In this document: positions 1 to 5,550 of the stretch, in pieces
How the letters are laid out: every line of letters starts with the position of its first letter
Position numbering within the stretch: position 1 is the stretch's first letter
NCBI GenBank assembly: GCA_900550505.1
Contig: URSI01000087.1
Coordinates: forward strand, 1-5,708
DNA: 5,708 nucleotides
Direction: 5' to 3'
Origin: an uncultured Eubacteriales bacterium
GTDB taxonomy: Bacteria; Bacillota; Clostridia; Oscillospirales; CAG-382
Made by a program: the position numbers and the translations under genes
The notes under the pieces: generated by a model
Told to the model about the DNA's origin: nothing
Database searches by the model: none
Seen by the model: only the letters and a program-made list of their open reading frames with translations

Positions 1-1
1 G

Positions 2-1624
2 GAGTGCGGAAAATCCGTAGACGGGAGCCAGGTATCTTCCGGCAAGGGAAAGAAGAGTCTGCTTGACTTTTTGCCGGCGGGCTTGAACAAAAAGGTCGTA
101 GGCATAGCTGCCGCAGCGCTTGTGGTGGTTCTGCTGGTGATCGTCATCGCGTCTTCGGGCGGCAGCGACTGGAGCTTTTACATAGCCGACGGAGAGCTCA
201 ACTTTACGGACTTTTCAGGCAAGCCTTTTCAGGTGACTGACGATCTGCTGGGTGACAGCGGTTTATCGGCGGGCGTGGTAGACGTAGGTTATTTGGTATC
301 GCTCAGCAAGGACGGCAAGCATGTTATCTATCCCGACAAGCTCACGGACGGCGGCGTGGATCTGTATTATCGCCGCGTCGGCAAAGAGAACAAAGATCCT
401 GTCAAGCTCGACTCCGGAGTTTTGGTGTACTGGGTGAACGATAAGTTTGACATCGTCACTTACTTGAAGGGCGAAGATTATACTCTCTATCAGCACGATC
501 TTAAAGAGAAGGTCAAGATAGCCGACGAAGTCGATGATCTCTATGTTTCCGATGACGGCAAGGAAATATATTACACCGACAGCGAAGGCGGTCTTTACTA
601 TGTCAAGTCGGGCAAAGAGCCTGAGAAGCTCGACAGTGATGTCGACTTCATGGACGGCACTTCCGATGATTTTGACGTGGTCTGGTACGAAAAGGACACT
701 GACCTTTTCAAGAAGGAACAGGGTAAAGACAAGGTCAAGGTCGCTTCCGACATTAAAGACGTTATCCAGATATATGAAGACGGCAAGGCGTATTATTGCA
801 AAGTCACCGAGTCCGAGGATACCGGCGACGGCCTTGAGGGCGCTGTGACCGAGGACGACGTTTGGGAGGAAGTCTCGTCAACATACAAGCTCTGCTATTA
901 TGACGGCAAAGAGGAAACGGTTATCACCGATGAGATCGGTTGGCTCGACTGGCGCGTTGCGATTGACCGTCCCGTCATAGCTTACACGATCTCCGACGAA
1001 GACGGCGAGGACGATGATTTCTATATCGCCATAAAGGGCACCTCCACGCTGGTCGAGCAGGACGGCATATCTCACATGAGCATCAACGACGAAGGCACTA
1101 TGCTTTATTTCATACACGATGTCGATGAAGAGACCAAAATTGGCGAGCTGCGTAGCGTCAAGATCACCAACAGCAAGGTCAGAGACCCCGAGGTCGTTGA
1201 CACCGATGTTTATGCAGGCTACGGCCGGTTCATAAGCGAGACTGACTACGTTTACTACAAAGATGTCAGCGGTGAGTATTATGACGGCGAAGGCGACATG
1301 TACTGCGACAAAGAGCTTGTCGATTATGACGTGTATCTCGGCGGCTATCTCGGCGGCAACAGGGTTACTGACGGCAAGATTGCGTACTTCACTGATTACA
1401 ATTCCGATCGCGGAGAAGGCACCCTGAAGCTCTTTGACGGCGGCAAGTCCGAAAAGGTGGCCGACGACGTCGGCGACTTCTACTTCACGTACGACGACAA
1501 CCTTGTCTACCTCTGGGATATCAGCAGCAGCGGAAAGGGCACACTTTCATACTATGACGGCAAGAGCGAAAAGATAGCCGATGATGTCATCGGCATTATA
1601 CCTTACGTTAATGTTGTAGGGTGA
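2..1624 (+). CDS. Membrane-anchored beta-propeller-like repeat protein with probable N-terminal zinc ribbon (5' truncated)
   Basis: The reading frame is open from base 2 to the TGA at 1622-1624, giving 540 visible residues. A TTG at 71 is a possible in-frame start, but 23 sense codons precede it and the first visible residues, ECGKSV, look like the last cysteine knuckle of a zinc ribbon. I therefore treat the gene as running off the left edge. After a Lys/Ser/Gly-rich linker comes one hydrophobic helix (95-151, GIAAAALVVVLLVIVIA type), then about 490 Asp/Tyr/Lys-rich residues. These hold about ten repeats, each with a D-G-K turn, aromatic beta strands and an ending such as IADDV, LDSDV or VADDV. 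The layout resembles clostridial zinc-ribbon/TM/DUF5050- or TolB-like propeller proteins. The inferred topology is a cytoplasmic ribbon with the repeat domain outside. The function is unknown. The next gene starts 4 bp downstream, so the two are probably cotranscribed. Confidence 0.82.
   Translation, partial: ECGKSVDGSQVSSGKGKKSLLDFLPAGLNKKVVGIAAAALVVVLLVIVIASSGGSDWSFYIADGELNFTDFSGKPFQVTDDLLGDSGLSAGVVDVGYLVSLSKDGKHVIYPDKLTDGGVDLYYRRVGKENKDPVKLDSGVLVYWVNDKFDIVTYLKGEDYTLYQHDLKEKVKIADEVDDLYVSDDGKEIYYTDSEGGLYYVKSGKEPEKLDSDVDFMDGTSDDFDVVWYEKDTDLFKKEQGKDKVKVASDIKDVIQIYEDGKAYYCKVTESEDTGDGLEGAVTEDDVWEEVSSTYKLCYYDGKEETVITDEIGWLDWRVAIDRPVIAYTISDEDGEDDDFYIAIKGTSTLVEQDGISHMSINDEGTMLYFIHDVDEETKIGELRSVKITNSKVRDPEVVDTDVYAGYGRFISETDYVYYKDVSGEYYDGEGDMYCDKELVDYDVYLGGYLGGNRVTDGKIAYFTDYNSDRGEGTLKLFDGGKSEKVADDVGDFYFTYDDNLVYLWDISSSGKGTLSYYDGKSEKIADDVIGIIPYVNVVG
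422..754 (+). repeat. Three tandem 37-residue (111-nt) protein repeats within the propeller-like domain
   Basis: The translated units 422-532, 533-643 and 644-754 end in IADEV, LDSDV and VASDI, and a fourth ending, LDSGV, lies just before them (407-421). The four endings are exactly 37 residues apart. Looser copies continue downstream at 39-61 residue spacing, finishing with VADDV (1457-1471) and IADDV (1574-1588). Each unit has the pattern DGK or similar, then aromatic strand residues, then a Lys/Glu stretch, then the ending. This fits blades of a propeller or a solenoid. The similarity is at protein level; the DNA copies have diverged, apart from the recurring gac-ggc-aa(g/a) codons. Confidence 0.7.
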
Positions 1625-1628
1625 AGCC

Positions 1629-2045
1629 ATGGCAGCTGACGCATTTGACAAATTAAAGTCATCCATTAACCGCGGTATAGCTACGATAAGCGTAAAGACT
1701 TCATCTTCGCTTGAAAAATCCAAGCTGAAAACGCGGATCGAGACGCTCAGGAGCGACATAGAAAAGAAGTATTCTGCAGCCGGGGAGTCTGTTTATAAGA
1801 TCTGGAGTCAGGGCTCTAACGACGTTTCGCAGCTTTCAGAGCTTTTTGAAACGATACGTCAGAAGCATGAGGAGATCGAAAAACTGACGGCGGAGCTTGC
1901 CGGGATAGATGAACGCGACAGCAGGATGCTTGAGGGAGACGGTGCGCTCGGCGATCGGCCGCACGAAAATTATTGCCCGTCGTGCGGTGAAAAATACGAG
2001 CAGTCCGTGAAGTTCTGCCGCAAATGCGGAACGAAATTGCAGTAA
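1629..2045 (+). CDS. Coiled-coil protein with C-terminal C4 zinc ribbon
   Basis: This is a 138-residue soluble protein. The ATG at 1629 follows the previous stop by 4 bp, and an AGGGTG Shine-Dalgarno (1618-1623) overlaps that stop, which suggests translational coupling. Residues 1-26 are a basic/Ser/Thr segment. Residues about 27-97 are Lys/Glu/Leu-rich helices with coiled-coil character, interrupted by a short break near 55-65. A flexible linker leads to a zinc ribbon with Cys116, Cys119, Cys130 and Cys133 (CPSCG and CRKCG knuckles). There is no signal peptide or membrane helix. Small clostridial zinc-ribbon/coiled-coil proteins of this shape are common but uncharacterised. Because the neighbour also seems to begin with a zinc ribbon, the two may act together at the inner membrane face; that is inference. 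An intrinsic terminator follows directly. Confidence 0.85.
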   Translation: MAADAFDKLKSSINRGIATISVKTSSSLEKSKLKTRIETLRSDIEKKYSAAGESVYKIWSQGSNDVSQLSELFETIRQKHEEIEKLTAELAGIDERDSRMLEGDGALGDRPHENYCPSCGEKYEQSVKFCRKCGTKLQ

Positions 2046-2050
2046 AAAAA

Positions 2051-2082
2051 GAAGGGGACGGCGTGCGAGCCGCCCCCTTTTT
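2051..2082 (+). terminator. Intrinsic terminator between the zinc-ribbon gene and the alkylation repair gene
   Basis: Left arm 2052-2062 and right arm 2069-2079 form an 11-position stem with one A-C mismatch (2058/2073) around the hexaloop 2063-2068. The right side ends in five T residues (2078-2082) and A residues lie before the left arm, so it could also stop transcription from the other strand. It begins 6 bases after the stop codon at 2043-2045. Confidence 0.85.
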
Positions 2083-2094
2083 CTGAGGTGCAGC

Positions 2095-2781
2095 ATGGAT
2101 ATAAGGGATTTGTTGTTAAAGAATTCAGACAAAGATTACAGAGAGTTTCAACTGAAGCTGGTACCGACGGTCGATCCTGACACGGTCATAGGGGTACGAG
2201 TTCCGGTGCTTAGAAAAATTGCCGCAGAGCTCGACGACGGGGAACCCGTTCGGAATTTTCTTTCGGCGTTGCCTCACGGGAGCTATGACGAGAATTGCCT
2301 GCATTCCATCCTTGTGTCGCGTATAAAGGATTTTGAAAGCGCAAAGGAAAGCCTTGAGGTGTTCCTGCCGTATGTTGACAATTGGGCGGTATGCGATCTG
2401 ATTCGTCCGTCGGCGTTTCGCTCTAAGCCGGCGGCGCTTTTTCCATGGCTGCGTGAGCTGCTCGGGCGTGGCGGATACACGACGCGTTTTGCCATACAGA
2501 TGATGATGGTTTATTATATGAAGTCGGGTTTTGAGCGGGAGCAGCCTTCGCTCGTCGCAGCGATCAAGCCCGACGGCCGCTGCGTATCAATGATGGTAGG
2601 CTGGTATTTTGCGACGGCGCTTGCATATCATGAAGATATTGTCATCGATTATTATGAGAACGGGAGGCTTTGCGGTGACAGCCTGAGATATGCTGTAAGA
2701 AAGGCACTTGAAAGCCGGAGAATAAGTGACGTTACGAAAGAACGTCTCCGCGCTTTGCCGAGAGAGCTGTGCGGTAAATAA
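2095..2781 (+). CDS. DNA alkylation repair protein, AlkD-like HEAT-repeat glycosylase family
   Basis: The 228-residue product fits the DNA alkylation repair enzyme family (AlkC/AlkD, PF08713). These alpha-helical HEAT-like-repeat proteins excise positively charged alkylated bases such as 3-methyladenine and 7-methylguanine. Recognisable features are GVRVPVLRKIA near residue 33, VDNWAVCDLIRPS at 94-106, TTRFAIQMMMVYY at 129-141 and MMVGWYFATALAYH at 166-179. By eye, Trp97, Asp101, Arg131 and Trp170 correspond to Bacillus cereus AlkD Trp109, Asp113, Arg148 and Trp187; the W-to-D spacing (4) and R-to-W spacing (39) match exactly. The core active site therefore looks intact. The start is the ATG at 2095 with GAGG at 2085-2088. 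The Shine-Dalgarno lies 2 bases after the upstream terminator's T tract, so no promoter fits between them. thrS converges from the other side. The exact substrate range cannot be read from sequence. Confidence 0.92.
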   Translation: MDIRDLLLKNSDKDYREFQLKLVPTVDPDTVIGVRVPVLRKIAAELDDGEPVRNFLSALPHGSYDENCLHSILVSRIKDFESAKESLEVFLPYVDNWAVCDLIRPSAFRSKPAALFPWLRELLGRGGYTTRFAIQMMMVYYMKSGFEREQPSLVAAIKPDGRCVSMMVGWYFATALAYHEDIVIDYYENGRLCGDSLRYAVRKALESRRISDVTKERLRALPRELCGK

Positions 2782-2806
2782 AAACGGTAAGGAGATCTGA
2801 CGGATA

Positions 2807-2823
2807 CCGGATCTGAGATCCGG
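2807..2823. other. Perfect hairpin without T tract downstream of the alkylation repair gene
   Basis: CCGGATC (2807-2813), loop TGA, GATCCGG (2817-2823) is a perfect 7-bp stem located 25 bases after the repair gene stop. It is not followed by T residues on the plus strand or on the minus strand, so it is not a classical intrinsic terminator. It may act as a 3' RNA stabiliser or be incidental. Confidence 0.4.
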
Positions 2824-2834
2824 GCCAGCTATAC

Positions 2835-2867
2835 AAAAAGCTCCGCTGTCTGTACGGACAGCGGAGC
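2835..2867 (-). terminator. Intrinsic terminator of thrS
   Basis: The arms 2840-2850 and 2857-2867 are perfect reverse complements (GCTCCGCTGTC / GACAGCGGAGC, 11 bp) around a 6-base loop. Reading the minus strand, the hairpin is followed by five T residues (plus-strand A at 2835-2839). It starts 18 bases past the thrS stop codon. On the plus strand there is no T tract, so it serves thrS rather than the converging repair gene. Confidence 0.93.
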
Positions 2868-2885
2868 CGGCGCTGAATTCGGCGG

Positions 2886-4670
2886 TTATTTTTTTACTTT
2901 TGTTTCTACAACTTCGCGGAGAAGTGCGGAGAACTCATCGGGAGTCATGGTGCCGAGGTCGCCCTCACTGCGGTGACGTACCGCAACTGTTCCGGCTTCG
3001 ATGTCTCTGTCACCGACAACGAGCATATACGGTACTTTTTCAAGCTGTGCGTCGCGTATTTTACGACCGATCTTTTCGTTGCGCTCGTCGACGGTAGCAC
3101 GGTAGCCGGCATCACAGAGCCTGTCCGCATATGCACGGCAGTATTCAACTGCGCGGTCGGTTATCGGAAGCATTCGCACCTGTTCCGGAGCCATCCACGT
3201 GGGAAGCGCGCCGGCGTATTTTTCGATCAGAAGCGCGAGTGTGCGCTCGTAGCATCCCATTGAGGTGCGGTGTATGATATACGGGGTCTTTCTGCTGCCG
3301 TCGGCATCGACGTATTCCATACCGAACTTTTCCGCAAGCAGCATATCGATCTGTATTGTTATAAGCGTATCTTCTTTTCCGAAAACGTTTTTGATCTGTA
3401 TATCAAGTTTAGGACCGTAGAAAGCCGCTTCACCGACACCTATCGTGTACTTGATACCGAGATGATCGAGAATGGTCTTCATGGCGTTCTGTGCTGTGTT
3501 CCATTGCTCGGCGGTGCCTTCGAATTTGTCAGTATTCTCCGGATCCCACTGCGAGAAACGATACGAGCAGTCTTCCTCCAGACCGAGCACCGTCATGCAG
3601 TATTTTGCAAGGTCGAGACAGCCTTTGAATTCTTCCTCGAGCTGGTCGGGGCGTATAATAAGGTGTCCTTCCGAAATGGTGAATTGCCTTACGCGTATAA
3701 GCCCGTGCATTTCGCCCGAATCCTCATTGCGGAACAGCGTGGATGTTTCGCCCAGTCTCATGGGCAGCTCACGGTAGGAACGCTGCCTGCTGAGAAACAC
3801 CTGATACTGGAACGGACAGGTCATCGGTCTCAGCGCAAAGCATTCCTTTGTTTCGTCGTCGGGATCGCCGAGTATGAACATCCCGTCACGATAATGATCC
3901 CAGTGACCGGATATGCGATAGAGATCCCGTTTTGCCATCAAAGGAGTTTTTGTGAGCTGGTAGCCCCTGCGCTGTTCCACGTCCTCTATCCAGCGCTGCA
4001 GCTGCTGGATCACCCTTGCGCCCTTTGGCATGAGTATGGGGAGTCCCTGACCTATGACGTCGACGGTTGTAAAATATTCGAGCTCGCGTCCGAGCTTGTT
4101 GTGGTCACGCATGAGAGCCTCTGCACGTTTCGCGAGATATTCGTCAAGCTCCGCCTTTTTCATAAAGGCAATACCGTAGATGCGCTGAAGCATCTTGTTG
4201 TGCTCGTCACCGCGCCAGTAAGCCCCGGCGCAGGAAAGCAGTTTTATGCCGTTGCCTGTCACGCGTCCCGTTGAATCAAGGTGCGGTCCCGCGCAGAGAT
4301 CGGTGAAATCACCCTGTCTGTAAAATGATATCACCGAGCCTTCCGGCAGCTCGTTTATCAGTTCGGTTTTATAAGGCTCATCCTTCATCAGCTCAAGAGC
4401 TGCGGGACGGTCGAGCTCAAACCGCTCGATTTTCAGCTTTTCCTTGCATATGCGGCGCATCTCGTCCTCAAGCTGAGAAAGAGTTTCGGGCGTGAATGTT
4501 ACGGGCGTGTCAAAGTCGTAGTAGAACCCTTCGTTTATCGCCGGACCAATGGCAAGCTTTACATCCGGAAAAAGCCGTTTGACCGCCTGTGCGAGTATAT
4601 GTGAGCATGTGTGCCAGTAAGTCCTGCGGTATATTTCGTTTTCAAAGGTATATTCGCTGTTGTCAGCCAT
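2886..4670 (-). CDS. thrS: Threonyl-tRNA synthetase (short form without TGS domain)
   Basis: This class II synthetase charges tRNA-Thr with threonine using ATP in the cytoplasm. It has 594 residues against about 640 in E. coli, because the N-terminal TGS domain is missing. The protein enters the editing domain almost at once: His20, His24, Cys126 and His130 match the E. coli editing residues H73, H77, C182 and H186. The catalytic zinc ligands are Cys285, His336 and His467 (E. coli C334, H385, H511; the first spacing, 51, is identical). Motif 2 is around Arg314 (FRNEDSGEMHGLIRVRQF), motif 3 is GCYERTLALL near 472-481, and the anticodon-binding domain is about 497-594. An in-frame TAA at 4691-4689 shows that the missing TGS is not a wrong start call. 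The start ATG (4670-4668) has a GGGGG Shine-Dalgarno 8 nt upstream. A consensus promoter and a short leader precede it, and an intrinsic terminator follows. The RPMTCPFQY and SEGH variants suggest a distinct ThrRS subfamily. Confidence 0.97.
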   Translation of the reverse strand: MADNSEYTFENEIYRRTYWHTCSHILAQAVKRLFPDVKLAIGPAINEGFYYDFDTPVTFTPETLSQLEDEMRRICKEKLKIERFELDRPAALELMKDEPYKTELINELPEGSVISFYRQGDFTDLCAGPHLDSTGRVTGNGIKLLSCAGAYWRGDEHNKMLQRIYGIAFMKKAELDEYLAKRAEALMRDHNKLGRELEYFTTVDVIGQGLPILMPKGARVIQQLQRWIEDVEQRRGYQLTKTPLMAKRDLYRISGHWDHYRDGMFILGDPDDETKECFALRPMTCPFQYQVFLSRQRSYRELPMRLGETSTLFRNEDSGEMHGLIRVRQFTISEGHLIIRPDQLEEEFKGCLDLAKYCMTVLGLEEDCSYRFSQWDPENTDKFEGTAEQWNTAQNAMKTILDHLGIKYTIGVGEAAFYGPKLDIQIKNVFGKEDTLITIQIDMLLAEKFGMEYVDADGSRKTPYIIHRTSMGCYERTLALLIEKYAGALPTWMAPEQVRMLPITDRAVEYCRAYADRLCDAGYRATVDERNEKIGRKIRDAQLEKVPYMLVVGDRDIEAGTVAVRHRSEGDLGTMTPDEFSALLREVVETKVKK

Positions 4671-4682
4671 ACAAGTAACCCC

Positions 4683-4710
4683 CAGTATTTATCGAAGCAT
4701 GGAAACACTG
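4683..4710 (-). promoter_or_regulatory. Hairpin in the thrS leader adjoining the Shine-Dalgarno
   Basis: In the minus-strand transcript, CAGTGTTT (4710-4703) pairs with AAATACTG (4690-4683). The stem is 8 bp with one G-U pair around a 12-nt loop, which may fold further through AU/AU. Its last base is the first G of the GGGGG Shine-Dalgarno (4683-4679). The position would allow translational control, but the loop has no obvious threonine anticodon (NGU), so mimicry of tRNA-Thr is not supported. Confidence 0.4.
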
Positions 4711-4738
4711 CCCCGATTAAGTTCATATAACAAGACAA

Positions 4739-4767
4739 AGCATATCACAAGCATTGTGATTTGTCAA
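4739..4767 (-). promoter_or_regulatory. thrS promoter (sigma-70/SigA type)
   Basis: On the minus strand a perfect -35 TTGACA (4767-4762) is followed by exactly 17 bases and a -10 TATGCT (4744-4739, 4 of 6 matches including the key T-A and final T). The transcription start is predicted near 4732, leaving about 62 nt of leader before the thrS ATG. That is too short for a T-box riboswitch. Confidence 0.85.
4744..4760. promoter_or_regulatory. Perfect inverted repeat inside the thrS promoter spacer (candidate operator)
   Basis: ATCACAA (4744-4750), GCA, TTGTGAT (4754-4760) is a perfect 7-3-7 dyad. It occupies the interval between -35 and -10, overlapping the first base of the -10. Two further outer pairs match after one mismatch (4742/4762, 4741/4763). 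A repressor bound here would block RNA polymerase. The regulator is unknown. Confidence 0.6.
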
Positions 4768-4810
4768 GCCGGGTTTTGATGATTCCCGGTGCGTGCGTGT
4801 GAAACTTGTC

Positions 4811-4839
4811 TTGTAATGGGTTCGGTTGTGTGTTATAAT
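4811..4839 (+). promoter_or_regulatory. Promoter of the ECF S-component gene (extended -10)
   Basis: A perfect TATAAT (4834-4839) is preceded by TGT (4831-4833), an extended -10. Seventeen bases upstream is a -35-like TTGTAA (4811-4816, 4 of 6). The start site is predicted near 4846, giving a leader of about 47 nt. This is too short for a vitamin riboswitch, and none is recognisable. The promoter is divergent from that of thrS; the two -35 boxes are 43 bp apart. Confidence 0.85.
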
Positions 4840-4879
4840 CAGCATAATTCGGCGGGGCGGTCTGCCGTGTATTACATTT

Positions 4880-4885
4880 GGGGGA
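4880..4885 (+). promoter_or_regulatory. Shine-Dalgarno deciding the ECF gene start
   Basis: GGGGGA at 4880-4885 stands 7 nt before the ATG at 4893, an ideal distance. An in-frame TTG at 4878 overlaps this site and would have no ribosome binding site of its own, so the ATG is the better start. Confidence 0.75.
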
Positions 4886-4892
4886 TTATGAA

Positions 4893-5453
4893 ATGTTCGG
4901 CAGAGAAGGATTGAAAAATTTGGTTTATTCGGCGGTTTTGCTTGCGTTGGCGCTTGCGCTGCCGTTTCTTACCGGGCAAATACCCGAGATAGGCAATGCG
5001 CTTTGTCCCATGCATATACCGGTGTTGCTTTGCGGTTTTGTCTGCGGACCGTTGCCTGCTGCGGTCGTGGGAGGTGCGGCTCCGTTGCTCCGTTCACTGA
5101 TGTTCGGCAGACCTGTTTTGTTTCCGAATGCGCTTTGTATGGCGTTTGAGCTTGCCGCGTACGGGCTGGCGGCAGGTCTGCTGAACAAACGGCTCCCGGA
5201 ACGGCCGGGATACGTTTATCTGTCACTTTCGTTGTCGATGATATTCGGACGGCTTGTTTGGGGCGGTGTGTCGTACATCATATATGCACTGGGCGGAATG
5301 GATTTTACATTCGGGATGTTTACGGCGGGCGCATTGTTCAATGCCGTCCCCGGTATAATAATTCAGATCGTGCTCATACCGCCTGTGGTATGGGGACTGA
5401 GAAGGGCCGGCGTCATTTGCAGTAACGCAAAGGCTTCTGTGCACGGCGACTGA
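4893..5453 (+). CDS. ECF transporter S component (substrate-binding membrane subunit), substrate unknown
   Basis: From the ATG at 4893 the product is 186 residues, very hydrophobic, with about six membrane segments (roughly 11-27, 40-52, 54-68, 77-98, 108-133 and 139-168). Size and topology fit S components of energy-coupling factor vitamin/micronutrient importers (ECF_trnsprt type, PF12822). These bind a substrate and dock onto a shared EcfT-EcfA-EcfA' module. Helix 1 carries an alanine ladder, Ala14-Ala18-Ala22, like the AxxxA contact motif known for EcfT docking. Other landmarks are CPMHIPVLLCGFVCGP (38-53), APLLRSLMFGRP (63-74) and MAFELAAYGLAAGLL (83-97). No EcfA or EcfT gene is in the window, as expected for group II systems with a shared module. 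No riboswitch reveals the substrate; a pantothenate-like S component is possible but unproven. It has its own promoter, and the lipoprotein gene 97 bp downstream may be cotranscribed. Confidence 0.88.
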   Translation: MFGREGLKNLVYSAVLLALALALPFLTGQIPEIGNALCPMHIPVLLCGFVCGPLPAAVVGGAAPLLRSLMFGRPVLFPNALCMAFELAAYGLAAGLLNKRLPERPGYVYLSLSLSMIFGRLVWGGVSYIIYALGGMDFTFGMFTAGALFNAVPGIIIQIVLIPPVVWGLRRAGVICSNAKASVHGD

Positions 5454-5550
5454 GCGGCTGAGTTTCGCTGCAACAGCGTATATGTGAAGTGCACGTTCGC
5501 TTTCCTGCGGTGCTTTTGTCGCAGACGGAGCGGTGACTTGAGGGATACTT
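5454..5550 (+). other. Intergenic gap between the ECF gene and the lipoprotein gene
   Basis: These 97 bases hold two short dyads: CGCTG-CAA-CAGCG (5466-5478), and CTGCG (5505-5509) with CGCAG (5520-5524) across a 10-base loop. Neither has a T tract, so no intrinsic terminator is seen. I find no convincing promoter and no small ORF. Read-through from the ECF gene is the simplest reading. Confidence 0.5.

Larger units (their letters stand above)
4730..4814. repeat. 9-bp inverted repeat linking the divergent thrS and ECF promoters
   Basis: ACAAGACAA (4730-4738) and TTGTCTTGT (4806-4814) are exact reverse complements. The first lies over the predicted thrS start site, next to its -10. The second overlaps the -35 of the ECF gene promoter (4811-4816). 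A related TTTGTC (4760-4765) also pairs with GACAAA (4734-4739), so TTGTC-type half-sites occur three times in 85 bp. Confidence 0.45.

Noticed and set aside
71..73. TTG at 71 as the true start of the left-edge gene
   Set aside because: The frame stays open to base 2 with a zinc-ribbon-like cysteine, and no Shine-Dalgarno precedes the TTG at a proper distance.
2807..2823. Intrinsic terminator for the alkylation repair gene
   Set aside because: The 7-bp hairpin is perfect but has no following T tract on the plus strand, so it is listed only as a hairpin.
3270..4274. A 334-codon open frame on the plus strand, antisense to thrS
   Set aside because: It lies wholly inside the well-supported thrS gene, its product resembles no family, and no promoter or ribosome binding site precedes it. 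It is a shadow of thrS codon usage.
4744..4760. CRP/FNR-type binding site
   Set aside because: The half-sites are in the opposite order (TCACAA...TTGTGA) to the TGTGA...TCACA consensus, so no named regulator can be assigned.
4769..4789. Hairpin CCGGG/CCCGG between the divergent promoters as a terminator or riboswitch
   Set aside because: The stem is only 5 bp with an 11-base loop, lies upstream of both predicted start sites, and so would not be transcribed by either promoter.
4878..4892. TTG at 4878 as the start of the ECF S component
   Set aside because: The TTG overlaps the GGGGGA that is best placed as Shine-Dalgarno for the ATG at 4893, and nothing suitable lies upstream of the TTG.
4846..4892. 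A vitamin riboswitch in front of the ECF gene
   Set aside because: The predicted leader is about 47 nt with only a 4-bp CGGC/GCCG dyad (4850-4867). Known riboswitches for ECF substrates are longer and none of their conserved cores is seen.
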